Positions 33,278 through 44,251 of a DNA stretch of 64,000 nt are shown here, in pieces (position 1 is the stretch's first letter; each line of letters opens with the position of its first letter). The position numbers and the translations under genes are program-made. The notes below the pieces were generated by a model. It saw only the letters and a list, made by a program, of their open reading frames with translations. It was not told where the DNA came from and searched no databases. The stretch comes from Diploptera punctata (taxonomy: Eukaryota > Arthropoda > Insecta > Blattodea > Blaberidae): the NCBI GenBank assembly GCA_030220185.1, contig JASPKZ010002337.1, positions 124,001 through 188,000 on the forward strand. The letters run 5' to 3'.

Positions 33278-33904
33278 CTATTTAACTAATGCCCCAAATT
33301 GGTTGTCAATGACCATTCACGTTTCAATTAATTTTGTTTTACAAACAATGCCAGTCGTATTTCACCTCTCTCTTTAACGATTTCTCTTTAGTAGCTCCTG
33401 CTTTTGTGATAAACAAAACTCCTCCTCTTTAATATTCTGAACAGCTCACAGCATTATTTTTTCCAACAAATACATACACTATAGCAAATAGTAAACAGAT
33501 TCCTTGATTTTCCTGAGTTGTTTACTAAAAAAATAAATTAATAACCTATAATTTTGGTTATAACACACAGTTTGATCTGTTTCATCATTTCTCCAGTAGG
33601 GTGCAATCTTACAATATTGCGATCCTATTTGGCAATAAATAATATGATCAAGTTGCAGTGATTATACATAATCTCATATTTCTGATTTGTTTTCAAACAT
33701 CGCCGTTTACATTAAATATATAACTATGTTAAAATACCGGTAACTATATTTAAATAATGACTTTTGAGTAAAGAGTTTAATTTTATTCGTTAAATAGTTC
33801 TAACAAATGCCACTATTGATTTCCAAATCCTCTAGATAAATTCACTCGTCACTTCGTTAATTTATCGATGATTTGGAAACCACTCGTGGCATTACTTATG
33901 ATAA
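33278..33904 (-). repeat. Dispersed repeat R6, inverted copy
   Basis: Reverse complement of 4911-5613 and 45180-45931. It starts CTATTTAACTAATGCCCCAA and ends CACTCGTGGCATTACTTATG then ATAA. The internal hairpin is partly deleted. Confidence 0.7.
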
Positions 33905-34017
33905 TACATGCTGTAAAAAACCTATTTCGACTCAATTTCCCCCGTTGATACCGGGTAAAATAGGTCACTATTGGTGTAAACAAAGTAAGAAGGAAATCTT
34001 ACTGTTTCTACAAATAT

Positions 34018-34348
34018 AATGCACTCTTTTAACTTTACTATCTAACCTCTCTTGGTTAACTCTTGTTTTTTTTTGACGCCAACGCTATTAGGGCATCCGA
34101 GGGCTGGGAGTCTTTCCTTTCTTCCATTTCTTCTTTCCTTTATTTTCTTTTCTTCTCCAGAATAGCCTGAATATAAGATGGCAGCCCCATCACTGGTCTT
34201 GCCTTCCTTTGGCCAGCAACCAATCGAAGGGACTATTATTATGCTTTCAAATCTTATACGAGAATTTCCCTCAAACGCTGGAGGGAAAATTTTCTATAGG
34301 ATCGTAACAGGCCTTGGCCTAATACTTGGAAGGAAGAAGAAGAAGAAT
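34018..34348 (+). repeat. Retroposon-like repeat R8, copy 2
   Basis: Same blocks as 13506-13845, with a (GAA)n tail at about 34329-34345. A few bases differ inside, including an insertion of 'TCAAACGCTGGAGG' near 34271. Confidence 0.72.
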
Positions 34349-34720
34349 ATTTGACATGAATACGTCTTTAAATTTGCGTCCATAGTGGGAGGCATTCAGA
34401 AAACTGATGATAACAAAATCGGGGGATACAGTTTGGTGTTGCAGCTACAATGCCATCTATATCCAAAATTTAATTACACCACTCAATAGATAAAGGATCA
34501 AAGAATTCGTTACGTTGAATGTGGACTGTAACACAATTAGCGCGGCGGAGGGAGAAACACCGTCATTTTGAGGCCGTTTCTCTGCGTCACATAATTTTCG
34601 TTTAGTATAAATGTTGTCTCGGAGAAGTTAAGACGTTCATTTGAGTTTTGATCGTCAGCTCTCGTCAAGTTCTATCGAATGCGTATATAAAACATTAGTG
34701 TGAAATAGTTATAGTGAATA
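34349..34720. other. Unassigned
   Basis: GTATAAATG at about 34606 is TATA-like, but no transcript-like feature follows. I see nothing else. Confidence 0.35.
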
Positions 34721-34721
34721 T

Positions 34722-34812
34722 ATATATGAAAAGAAAAATCAATGCTTGAGTCTTTTCTTTTCATATCATATTTGCCTTCATTGCCAAATGTCAAAAATAT
34801 AGTTGTAACATA
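34722..34812. repeat. Collapsed type 1 tRNA-like palindrome
   Basis: The left end of the type 1 element (ATGAAAAGAAAAATCAATGC then TTGAG) is joined directly to the right end (TCTTTTCTTTTCATATCATA, then GCCAAATGTCAAAAATATA). Both tRNA-like units and the spacer are gone. (TA)n bases flank both sides. This is the expected product of a deletion across a hairpin. Confidence 0.72.
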
Positions 34813-34950
34813 TATATATGGTGTAAAAGTAAAAAACATTAAAATAAATAATGTAATGTTGGCCTGCCAAAAAAAAAAAACAAACAAACAGAGATTGCAT
34901 ACGGTTGGAAAGGACTTCTCAAGATCAATCCAGTGATACCCATAAAACAA

Positions 34951-36151
34951 CATATGAGGCGGTCGGAGGGCAAGGGGTACAAGAGACAAGAAATTAGTTT
35001 GGAGAAAATTAGGTTTAAAGATCAATGAGAATACAAAATTCCAGGAATATCTGACAAGTCTCATAAATTGTGTTTGTGTTCCTTATATATAAGTCCATTT
35101 ATCCGCAAAATATTAACAGATTAGATATATACATTAGCCCATACTATAACTTCTTTTTTCATTAAGAGTCACTTGTACCCCTTGTCCTCCAAGCAATATT
35201 TTGAAGTAGATTATCCAAGAAAAGTAGATTCATACCAAAGTATAACTGGAAATACGTACTTATCCAAAGAGTTGCATATTACAATATTAATTGGAAAATC
35301 AGTCTTAGGGTTCATTGGACTTAAAGCTGCATTCATGGATACATTCTCTTACCCGCTTCTCCACATGAATGTTTCCCTTCCTGTCTGTATATTGTTTGCC
35401 TGCATTCATTCCTCTTTTTGCTTTATTTTTTATCCAAATTTCTCATTTACTAATCCTCTTTCTTCCAACGTGTAATATTGGATCATCATCTTCTTCTGTA
35501 GGGCCGGTAATACCGTGTTCTTCAATACCATCTTCATTGGAATCAAACAGGGGGAAAAACACAAATGATTAATCTTCATATTTTAAAAATCATACCTTTA
35601 TTATAAACATTATTAAATTGCAAATCCTGTAGATCTAAATCACATTATATATTTAGATTGCTAAATAATTTCCAATTAACACAAAATGTACTGGAAAAAC
35701 TTTTATTTTATAATATAGGTCTACAATTGTAAAAATATAGATAAAGTAGATAACATATTTTACTTACCGTGAAGGCTGAGGTTAAGTTCATTCTCATTTT
35801 CATCAGATTCAGATTCAGACATAATAATATTCGATAAATCAATCAACCTCGAAGAACCAACAGTATTAAATACTAATAATACAATAATAATTTTCACGCA
35901 AAAAATACAACACTCTAAGCTTGAGTCCACCTAGCTGTTAGTAGCCAAAGAGTGCAACTACAGACGTACCCCTTGTCCTCCAAGTAGAAGAGATATTTTT
36001 TGAGTGACTCCACTGTATGTCAGAAGCTGTTAAACTCACGCATTTATCTCTTGGGCACTAAACAGTTTTTCATATTAGTTAACCATTTCTGCACTTAACT
36101 CATTCTTTTTAAATGTCACTTGTACCCCTTGTCCTCTGACCGCCTCATATG
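34951..36151. mobile_element. 1.2-kb TIR element with repeated terminal motif
   Basis: 33-base inverted ends (34951-34983 and 36119-36151) start CATATGAGGCGGTC and contain CTTGTACCCCTTGTCCTC in the inward part; they differ at two positions. The same motif recurs inside at 35172-35190 and 35965-35981 in the orientation of the right end. Subterminal repeats of this kind often bind transposase. A possible two-exon acidic frame lies inside on the minus strand. I cannot assign a superfamily and see no clear target duplication. Confidence 0.75.
35443..35822 (-). pseudogene. Possible two-exon acidic protein remnant of the TIR element
   Basis: On the minus strand, ATG at 35822 starts MSESESDENENELNLSLH, followed at 35767 by GTAAGT, a consensus donor. 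About 230 bases on, AAG at 35532-35534 could be an acceptor, leading in frame to an acidic segment (GPTEEDDDPILHVGRKR) and a stop near 35443. Acidic N-termini are common in transposases such as piggyBac-type, but no catalytic domain is present. The acceptor lacks support. Confidence 0.35.
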
Positions 36152-36469
36152 ACAGTGAAAAGCGGTGCCGGGAACGTAAATGAATGAAGGCGTTCGAGAG
36201 GTTCAACGGCGGCGTCAGTATATCTGCAGCTGCGGCGGCCGAGCCTATGCAAGTTGATTATGACATACACATAACACGCTCAAAGAAAATATTACCCGTT
36301 ACGTACACGTATTCACGTAAAACACACGGCCGTGTCCACAACACAGTTACACCCCGATTTTTTTACATCCAAAAGGATCAACACAATGTTCGTGATGTCA
36401 TTGTGACGTTTTAGGCACTGAGTCCAGTCACATGTGATCACTGTGTGTACTTTACAGAAGTTGCAGAGC
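36152..36469. other. GC-richer segment with a small frame
   Basis: Frame 36184-36414 (76 codons, plus) begins KAFERFNGGVSISAAAAAEP and has more G and C than its surroundings. I recognise no domain. It might be a decayed exon or chance. Confidence 0.25.
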
Positions 36470-36650
36470 GATTCTGCTTCACCTTTTGATCTTAAGGGTA
36501 TTCTTTCATCCAGGACAGATGGTCTTCCATTTGCTTTGATATTGTCTAATGTGGATCGCGGTATCTGAAAATACTTACTATGACATTTTCGCTCATTCCA
36601 TTGTTTTCAGTGTTTCAGCAACTGTAATTTCTTCATAGTTACAATATAAT
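36470..36650 (-). pseudogene. Helix-turn-helix remnant, Pipsqueak/pogo-like
   Basis: The minus strand gives HSKYFQIPRSTLDNIKANGR; the pattern of a hydrophobic residue followed by IPRSTL is typical of the recognition helix of Psq-type domains in pogo/Tigger-related transposases and some transcription factors. Upstream residues (VAETLKTME) sit in another frame, with a stop, so it is broken. A transposon origin is more likely than a host gene here. Confidence 0.5.
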
Positions 36651-37387
36651 TGGCTTCCCAATTTTTATACAAATAAATATAAGTTTTTTATAAACAAAAT
36701 CCATTATGTTTAATTAACAAAATATTCATCATAATCATGAAAATTTTGGTAGGACCTGTCGCCTCTAGCTTACTCAAGGAGATCTTGTGAATCCATCTAT
36801 GTCTTGGCCTTTCCAAATCTCTATTTCCCTCTGGTTGATATTGTAGAGATATTATGGGAATATAATCTTCCCCTTACTGTCCTCAAAACACATTGTTTCC
36901 AATTTTGTTGATATTTGCTTACATCATTTAATATATTTTCGACTTTGAATTTTTTTATATCAATATTTATTTAATGATCTAACCTTGTGAATCCAAGAAG
37001 TGATCTCAGTTAAAATTAGACACTTGTTCTATTAAATGCCAATTTATTTCTATTTTAACAAAATGTATTTTTGAAATTATATTTTTAATTTTTGTTGTTT
37101 AAAGTCGCATTTACCGCGTTTTTTATTAACTTAACGCGAGGTTATACTTGCGCATTTAGGATACTATAAACTGTTCAAGAACGCGTTTTAATCCGCAACT
37201 ACAAAGTGTAATGACAAGTATTATCAATAAACTACATAGATCACAAAACAATTAATCTAATACTAAATGAATATAAAATATTGTACAATGGTACTTACGA
37301 CCTTTATTATTGATGAGCATTTGAAGTTTCACCATTAGCCAATCTGAAATGAAGAAAATGCATTTAATTATATAGAACATATTTGAT
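36651..37387. other. No recognisable feature
   Basis: AT-rich and unassigned. Scattered phrases around 36740-36850 loosely recall a minus-strand LINE 3' region but are too diverged to call. Confidence 0.35.
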
Positions 37388-37580
37388 CTCAATTCTGGAA
37401 GTGCACGCTACTATGCATTACAGGGACTTATGTCCCAACTTCTCTAAAAAATCATTAAACTGAAAATATATAAAACTCTTATTCTCCCAGTTATATTATA
37501 TGCATACGAAACATGGCCTCTTACTTTAAGGGAAGAGAAAAAATTATGGAGTATTTGAGAATACAGTTCTAGGAACACTA
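37388..37580 (+). mobile_element. LINE-3 internal fragment
   Basis: Plus-strand LINE-3: 'GCATTACAGGGACTTATGTCCCAAC', then codons resembling KTLILPVILYAYETWPLTL with stops. Both ends are truncated. Repeat R7 follows within about 60 bases. Confidence 0.75.
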
Positions 37581-37643
37581 ATTAATAAGAGGTAAATATG
37601 CAGAAAGGAATTAGGCCTATACATTGAAGAAGTAAATTGCTGT

Positions 37644-38482
37644 CCCCCGTTGTGGTGACATTTTGAAGCAGTAATTCTCTCCATGCCCGATGTTGTAGTA
37701 ACATTTTGAAGAAGGATTTGTGTTCTAAAAAGAATTACTGGTTCAGGACAGGTTTGATTTTCGGTAGAGCCGGATTCTCTTCTCAAGGTCGGAAGTTGGT
37801 ACACAGGATAGGAAAACACTTTAAAAATCACTGATTCGTGTAGAAATAATTGTAAGTTTATTCACTTTGTAGGTTTCCAGCAGATTAAGTAAATGTAGGT
37901 GGTATTATTCTTCACCGTCAATTAAAATAAATTCTTTTCTTGTCTGGAATCAATTATTCTTGTATTAAATTTTATATTTTATCTTGAGAACTCTTCTTGC
38001 TTCTATCTTTGTTGAAAGTTATATGCAGAATGACTAGTGTAATTCTTTTATAATTTTAAAGAACATTATTACATCACATGATGTTAAGTTTAAATTCTAT
38101 TGGTTAATAGTCCATTAATAACCAGGTTTAAATTTGATTTGTTAAATCAAAAAAAGTTAATTGTTTTAACATCCAATCAGAGTTTAGTTTACTTTCATTT
38201 AAAAATATGAAGTAAAGCAGGTGTTCTTATTACAGTTATAACAGAAAGCTTTATAATTTTGACAACAATGACTTAAAACAATTCTGAAAGCATTATTTAG
38301 AAATACTTATGTAATACAATTTCTATAATTGTTACCGTGACATTTTTATTCAACAATTAACAACAATGAATTATTTAGATGTTTTTCTTTATTTAAGTTA
38401 TATTTAAATATTAAAAGAATTTTAAAATACAACATTATTAACTTTAACTTTCATATTTATTATATTAAAATCCTGCTTTAAC
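37644..38482. repeat. Dispersed repeat R7, copy 2
   Basis: Colinear with 12171-12985, with small insertions and deletions (for example an extra 'ATTAAAATAAATTC'-type segment near 37920). It ends at the same AAATCCTGCTTTAA block. Confidence 0.75.
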
Positions 38483-38670
38483 ATGTCCGGAAACGCATGC
38501 TATTGTATCCCTACATTACAGGCAGTGTAGTAATCCAATCTACTAAAAAAAGGTTAAACCAAAAATACATAAAACGTATATTTTTCAGTTATATTATAGT
38601 GATTTCATTTTCGCCTGAGGTTCAAGGATATAAGAGTGGTTCAATATTCTCCGCTGGCAAACTCCCATGT

Positions 38671-39747
38671 CTTATAACTAGAGACCGGAAGTTAGGTACT
38701 TAAAAAAATCAAAATAGGCTGGCAAAAAGGCACTAAAAATCATTAATATAGGCACTAAAATTCATAATAGTCTCTTACAAACATACATTTTTACAGCCTT
38801 ACGTAAATAATATAAACAATACGAAGATCAATAGCATACGAAGATATCAGAGATGATTTTGGAACTTGTTTTGCCTTTTTACAAAGACCATACTTATGTT
38901 TTGCAGTATGTACGTGCTGCGAAACATGACACTTATTCGCGCAATTCACTGAAACAATATTGAACCGTCACTTGAGAATATTTTCGCACCAAATTCTTTC
39001 ACGAAATTGATCAGTTAGTCTTTCACTGTTGTCCGTTCTTTAAGCTCGTAGAACAACTGTTCGAAAGAAAAAAAAGCCACACGCACTTGTCGCACCACTT
39101 TGTCTTTGAAGCACCTGCGTGTGAATTAGGACTACAGACTGAATTCAGTGATATCAACATCAAAAATAATATTGCCAGTCACAAAAACTTTCAGCACCTG
39201 GTGTGAGACAGTAAAAGAAAGCTTGAGCCATCTATCCTCGTTGTCACTCAGCAATATTTGTATTGAAAAGGAGCAAAGCTGTACTATAGAACTTTCTCGA
39301 AGCCTTAGAGCCGGACCTTAATACAATTGTACACAGTTTAGGGCTATTTCGCTTAACGGGAGTGAATGAGGTGGAGAAATAAAACAGAAGTACTTGTTAT
39401 TTCGCCTAACGGGAGTGCATTGAGGAGGAAACCATTTACCTGTCAGGTTACCGGCTTATTACATCCTTATCCTAAAATACCCTAACATAATTTATAAAAA
39501 TAACACTTGAAAATTTCTATGATAATATGTGTTATAAGGTTTGTCCATTTCAATTGATTTAATTGAAAAACTAAGTTAATTTCGAGAAAAAATGGCAAAT
39601 AGGTAAGCATTTTAAGCTGAAATAGGCATTTATAGGTAAAATTAACTTATGAAAAACAACTCTAGGGTTGTTATATGAAGACACTTTTAAAATATCTATA
39701 ATAAAAACTGTAGGCATTTTCCCTAACATCCGGTCTCTACTTATAAC
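38671..39747. mobile_element. hAT-like element with perfect 8-bp target duplication
   Basis: CTTATAAC is duplicated exactly at 38671-38678 and 39740-39747. The body at 38679-39739 begins TAGAGACCGGAAGTTAGG and ends in the near-complement CCCTAACATCCGGTCTCTA, about 18 bases of TIR. An 8-bp duplication with short TIRs fits the hAT superfamily. The 1061-base interior has no transposase frame. A phrase TATTTCGC(T/C)TAACGGGAGTG is duplicated at about 39346 and 39399. Confidence 0.87.
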
Positions 39748-39912
39748 ATAATCCTCACGTGATATTCACTTGATAACGCGGTCCTCTAGCAGAGTTGTTT
39801 TTGATATAGAAATAGGCCTATGACTGTGCAGCTGCACGGAGTTGAAGGTGGGTGTTTTTGTTATATGTAAGGATATACAGTGACTTGATTTTGAAACCTC
39901 TGGTGAAAATGA

Positions 39913-40275
39913 AACATTATAGTTTATATGGATATGAAATATTAAGTTTTATTTCAGAAGACGAGAAAATGTTATGAGTGTTTGAGAATAAAGTACTTAG
40001 AAAAATATTTGGACTAAACAAAGACGAACAAACAAATGAATGGAAAATACTTCATAATAATGAGTTATAATGATCTTTATGGCAAACCATTTGAAATAGG
40101 AACAGTTAAGTTTCATAGACTCCAATAGATAGAATATGTGGTACAAGTGGGGATCAGATTGAAAAAGAGGGATGGAAACATATTTTAGGAAAACCATAGG
40201 TAGCCCAAAAATGAGGTGGGAGTATATCATCAATCATTGTATTTGAGGGAAGTAAATTATATAGGTATGAATGAA
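39913..40275 (+). mobile_element. LINE-3 fragment
   Basis: Decayed LINE-3: codons corresponding to CETWTL-type, 'ENKVLRKIFG' (FENKVLRKIFGLN in broken frames), and a C-terminal 'GGMKIVPRR' region. Stops are frequent. SINE-3 follows directly. Confidence 0.72.
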
Positions 40276-40279
40276 AATC

Positions 40280-40620
40280 GTCCCGCGCCGTAGCCGAGTG
40301 GTTAAGGCAAAGATGTCTTGGCGCAGAACTACGGTAGTCTCCATGAGGAAGAAATTTTATCATGGAATTTCGGCCACTATGGGACCGCTGTCCACCCAGC
40401 ATCGTGAGGAATTTGGGTAGCTAAAATAAGAAGTGACTCCAGATTGAGAAAACCTGCTATAACATCTCGGGTACACGATATGCTGACCACATGTCATCCG
40501 TACACCGGAAGGATGTTCGTCTACCTCTGAAATTAGCACATGTGGATGTGAGGCCGGTAGCCGACGTGTAGGCCAAGAGCCTTCTAGGCCTGTCGTGTCC
40601 CGGAGAATGTGTTTTTATAA
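40280..40620 (+). mobile_element. SINE-3
   Basis: CCGCGCCGTAGCCGAGTGGT start, GTCCACCCAGCATCGTGAGG, GATATGCTGACCACATGTCA and GGCCAAGAGCCTTCTAGGCC landmarks. Colinear with 17213-17575, apart from a shorter region after the head. Confidence 0.82.
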
Positions 40621-41249
40621 TTGAAAATCGATAGCTCAGGATTCGGATATATGGAAAGTTTATCTCTTGAACTTCCGGGTTCGACAGTGGCACTTAGTTA
40701 TATTAATTCAGTTAGGTTGGTCGGCAGCAGATTTTGAGCCCTTAATATCCAAAATATGAATCTCAACTCATTCGGGTCAACTAGCTCTCTGCTGTTTGTT
40801 TTTCCTCTAATTTAAAAACATTGAATTCTACACGTTTTATACAGACTTGCATTATTGAAGGAAGAATTAATTTGGAGTCAATGTACTGGCGGATGTTTGT
40901 TACACATATTGTGGGCAGTCCCTAGGGAAATTTGGGAAAAAAGCCAGGAACAATCCTGCATCAATCTATTGGTCATTTCATGGGAATGAGGCTAGCCAGA
41001 AGCTTTATGTACGGCAGGGGAACGCCATAGGAATCTCATACGAGTAATTTAAACAATTCATGCATCATACAAAAATATTCCGACATTTATGACTTTCACA
41101 GAAATCACAAATATGTTCGGTTCATTCGGTATCAGGGTTGAGAGGTTTCACAGATTCGATCCAGATGCAAATAATTTCGTCAAATTCTCCAACATTGTAT
41201 TATTTTTTTGTATCTTTCGAGACGTACAATTTATTTTTTTAATTTATCT
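40621..41249. other. No recognisable feature
   Basis: Unassigned. The frame at 41089-41352 runs into the SINE and has no motif. Confidence 0.4.
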
Positions 41250-41530
41250 GACTACAGGTCATAAGATACCCTTGGGGTTGAAGGAGGTTAAGGCTCCAAC
41301 TTTTTCTAGACAATCGGCGCTTTATATCAGTCCGGTTGTCATCCCTGCGTGACGGCCACCCAACCCAGAACAAGTGTCTGGTACTCATTTCGATTAGAGG
41401 CTGAGTCGATCCCAGGACCATGGTGTCTAGAAGATTTGGGTCAGTTTAAAAATCCTGACCCCATCGGGACTTAATCCCTCGACCTTCCGGTTTATAGCGT
41501 ATTGCTTTAATCAACTACGCTACGAGATAT
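41250..41530 (-). mobile_element. SINE-2, inverted copy
   Basis: Reverse complement of 22832-23140: CTTGGGGTTGAAGGAGGTTA, GGTTGTCATCCCTGCGTGAC, GAGGCTGAGTCGATCCC, TTTAAAAATCCTGACCCC and a degenerate head (AATCCCTCGACCTTCCGG). Confidence 0.8.
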
Positions 41531-42365
41531 CCCTTACACGTTCAATTATAGATACAGTATTAAGACTTCCCGACAAATTAAATTAAGATAAACTTTTTCA
41601 TTCATTAATATTTTATAACCAATTTATGTTTTTAATTCTTTGTGCATTAGCAGAAATCGATTAGCACATCGCAACATTGTCGTTCATGTTTATACATGTT
41701 GGTAGCTCTGAACTAACTACTCTCCGATCTATTTACTGACGTGAATTTAAATTAAACTCTTGGTGAAAAACAGAAATAAATGCCGATTAATTGTGTATAA
41801 ACGTAAATGTATAAATAAATCGACTATTCGCTGTATGAAAATGGTATTATTATTTAACATAAGCCGTACCTAGGTTAACACTATTCTTAGATTGCCTTGT
41901 GCTAATTAACATATACAATACTTGTTTCTTGTATTTTTCCAACCCTAAAAATTCATCGACCCTTTTCGAGTAAGAACCCGTGACCCTTGGGACCAGAAGT
42001 AAGGAAAAACCACTGCCGGTATTATTACTATTTACTAGTCCAAAACGTTTTCCGGTTATCAGAACCATACATATCACATTCACACTTTTTAATTACGAAT
42101 ACACGAGTGACGTATGTGTTGTGTTAAATGCCTTGGAAGTGCAACTTACATTGAGGTGATCTCTCAACTAGAGACGCCCTCCATGTTATTGTGTGTTCAT
42201 TAAAGTATCTATATATGTTTCATCTACAGTTTAAAATCTTCTCCCAACTGGTCGTTTACCTGAAAGATCCGGGTGGCGTGGGACACGTAATAATACCTAC
42301 AAAGGAAAAGCATGAATTAAAGAAAGGAAAAACAAAATGATAATTAAAGAAGAAAGCAAGAATAA
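41531..42365. other. Unassigned with a SINE-4 head scrap
   Basis: About 41930-42020 is the reverse of the SINE-4 head ('TTTTTCCAACCCTAAAAATTCATCGACCC', 'AAGAACCCGTGACCCTTGGGACC'). The rest holds no recognised element. Confidence 0.5.
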
Positions 42366-42370
42366 AAAAA

Positions 42371-43547
42371 ATTATTATCATCATCATCATCATAGTACAT
42401 TCACGAATTTAGGCCATTTGTTGACCTGTTTCGGCCTCAAGAGAAACACCATCCAGAAGTCTTTTGAGTGGACGTCCTGGTCTTCTTCTTCCTGCAGGTT
42501 GATATCTTAACATTAGTTTGGGTATTCTGTGATCTTCCATTCGATGAACATGTTGTATCCATCTTGACTTATAATCAGAAATTTTGTTTTCTAAAGATTC
42601 CATGTGTAATTCTTCTAAGATGTCTTCATTTTTTTTGTGATCTAGTAGTGTGTATCCTGCAGTCCTCCGAAGATATCTCATTTCAGCAGATCTAAGTCTC
42701 TGTATATCCTTCTGTTTCAACGTCCATACTTCGCTACCATACAAAAGAGTTGGAAGAGCCAGTGTTTTGTACACTTTCAGTCTTGAATGCTTTTGGACTA
42801 ACTGTGGCTTGAAGATAGAATTTATTAACCCTAAAATTCTTAAAAATTTAGATATTTTTGCATTTACATCCTTTTCTTCTTCATATGAGATATTGCATCC
42901 TAGATATGTAAAATTATTCACCTGCTCCAAAATTTTATTGTCCAGTACAATTTTACTTCTGACAGGATCTACACCTTGAAATGCCATAATTTTTGTTTTT
43001 TCTGTAGATATCTTTAATCCATATTCTTCTGTAATTTTGTTAAGTTCATACAGACCTTTCTGTAGATTATCTTCGGAATTTGCTATTATTATTTGGTCAT
43101 CTGCAAACAATAGGGTGTTTAATTTTCTATTTTCTGATATTCTTATTCCAAATTTATATGTTTTGTTCCAGCAACATATTACTTCATTGATATAAATTGC
43201 AAAGAGTGTTGGGGATAGGGGGCAGCCTTGTCTCACACCACGATTTATAATTCCTTCTTCAGAAAATCTGTTATTTAATTTAATCTTTATGGTGTTGTCT
43301 TTGTAAATATTTTGTATGTTCTGCCGAAGTAAATTTGGTATATTTCTGTCTTCCAATATATTTAAGAGTTTTGATCTCTTGACTGTGTCGAATGCTTTTT
43401 CAAAATCTATGAAAGCAAAATGTGTTTCTAAGTTGAATTCTCTTCTTTTTTCAAGCAATAGTTTAACAGAAAATGCTGAATCAATACAAGATCGTCCTTT
43501 CCTAAATCCATTTTGACATTCCATAAGGAATTTTTCACTGAAAATTA
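42371..43547 (-). mobile_element. LINE-1, 5'-truncated, with tail
   Basis: Minus-strand insertion of about 1.2 kb with a (GAT)n tail, visible as (ATC)n at 42371-42393. It is 5' truncated next to a long (ATT)n run. It carries the longest uninterrupted coding sequence in the window. Partial copies occur at 226-629 and 52454-52783, and diverged ones at 55245-55520 and 56661-56960. The clade is not certain; the simple-repeat tail and C-terminal domain recall RTE-type elements. Confidence 0.92.
42409..43547 (-). pseudogene. LINE-1 reverse transcriptase, N-terminally truncated
   Basis: About 380 codons without a stop. Order: NGFRKGRSCIDSAF, AFIDFEKAFDTV (first catalytic Asp), RGVRQGCPLSPTLFAIYINE, LLFADDQIIIAN (catalytic FADD pair), STEKTKIMAF, FTYLGCNI, then the C-terminal VYKTLALPTLLYGSEVWTL, IQHVHRMEDHRIPK and RRPGRPLKRLLDG, ending at 42409. 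The palm motifs are intact. The endonuclease and start are missing, so it cannot act alone. The frame extends past 43547 only through simple repeat and SINE sequence. Confidence 0.93.
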
Positions 43548-43557
43548 TTATTATTAA

Positions 43558-43635
<78 letters not shown>
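43548..43635. repeat. (ATT)n microsatellite
   Basis: Almost pure (ATT)n between the truncated LINE-1 and SINE-1B. Confidence 0.96.
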
Positions 43636-43636
<1 letters not shown>

Positions 43637-43965
43637 GTCCACCGCTGTGGTCTCGAGGTAGCGTGCTGCCTTCTCACGCAGCGGGCCCGGGGTTCGATCC
43701 CCGGTCGGGGCAGTTTTTCTGGGTGAGGTTTTTATCGCGGTTTTTCCTCACCTGTCAGAAAAACTTTAAGGCCCAAACGGTCCCCGAAATCACATGGCCA
43801 TCACCATCATTCTTACCATTACCATCATCATCCTTCACCGGTGTGGAAAGTAACGGGAAGCTACCACACCTACAGAATTCCCTAGTAAAGCTGCAAGCAT
43901 AGCATGGAAATGCTATGATTGCAGTGAAGGACCTGCCTTCGGGCAGAACTACTGTGGTGGTGGAT
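43637..43965 (+). mobile_element. SINE-1B
   Basis: Head GTCCACCGCTGTGGTCTCGA, B box GGTTCGATCCCC, the shared middle, then the B 3' end (CACCGGTGTGGAAAGTAACG, CTACAGAATTCCCTAGTAAA, AAGGACCTGCCTTCGGGCAG, AACTACTGTGGTGG). It lies in an (ATT)n tract. Confidence 0.9.
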
Positions 43966-44019
43966 TATTATTATTATATAATTGAAATGAAAAGTTAATG
44001 ACAAATTAGGTAAATTTTG

Positions 44020-44250
44020 AAAATGTCACTGAATTCAAATACCTAGGGCAATAATATTACAATAAAACCTAGTATTGAATGCACTTATTTTGGAACAAAA
44101 TTAGACCATTCAGTCGATAACACAGTGGAAATTAAAAATAGAATCCCATAAACAAAACAAGCAATAAATGCTTTAAACTCTGTTAGGTGGAGCAAAAATA
44201 TTACAAAAAATAGAAAATTACAAATATATCGAACCATAATTCAGAGCATG
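44020..44250 (+). mobile_element. LINE-2 internal fragment
   Basis: Matches the upstream part of 32270-32825 (AAAACAAGCAATAAATGCTT, GGAGCAAAAATATTACAA, ACCATAATTCAGAGCATG). It also shows sequence further 5', where codons read FKYLG-like residues. It is cut off by the tRNA-like unit that follows. Confidence 0.75.
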
Positions 44251-44251
44251 T

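Noticed and set aside
34606..34680. Possible promoter or LTR (TATAAAT then initiator-like bases)
   Set aside because: No matching second LTR, primer site or coding region is visible nearby.
42468..42979. Plus-strand frames over the LINE-1 region
   Set aside because: Shadows of the minus-strand reverse-transcriptase frame.
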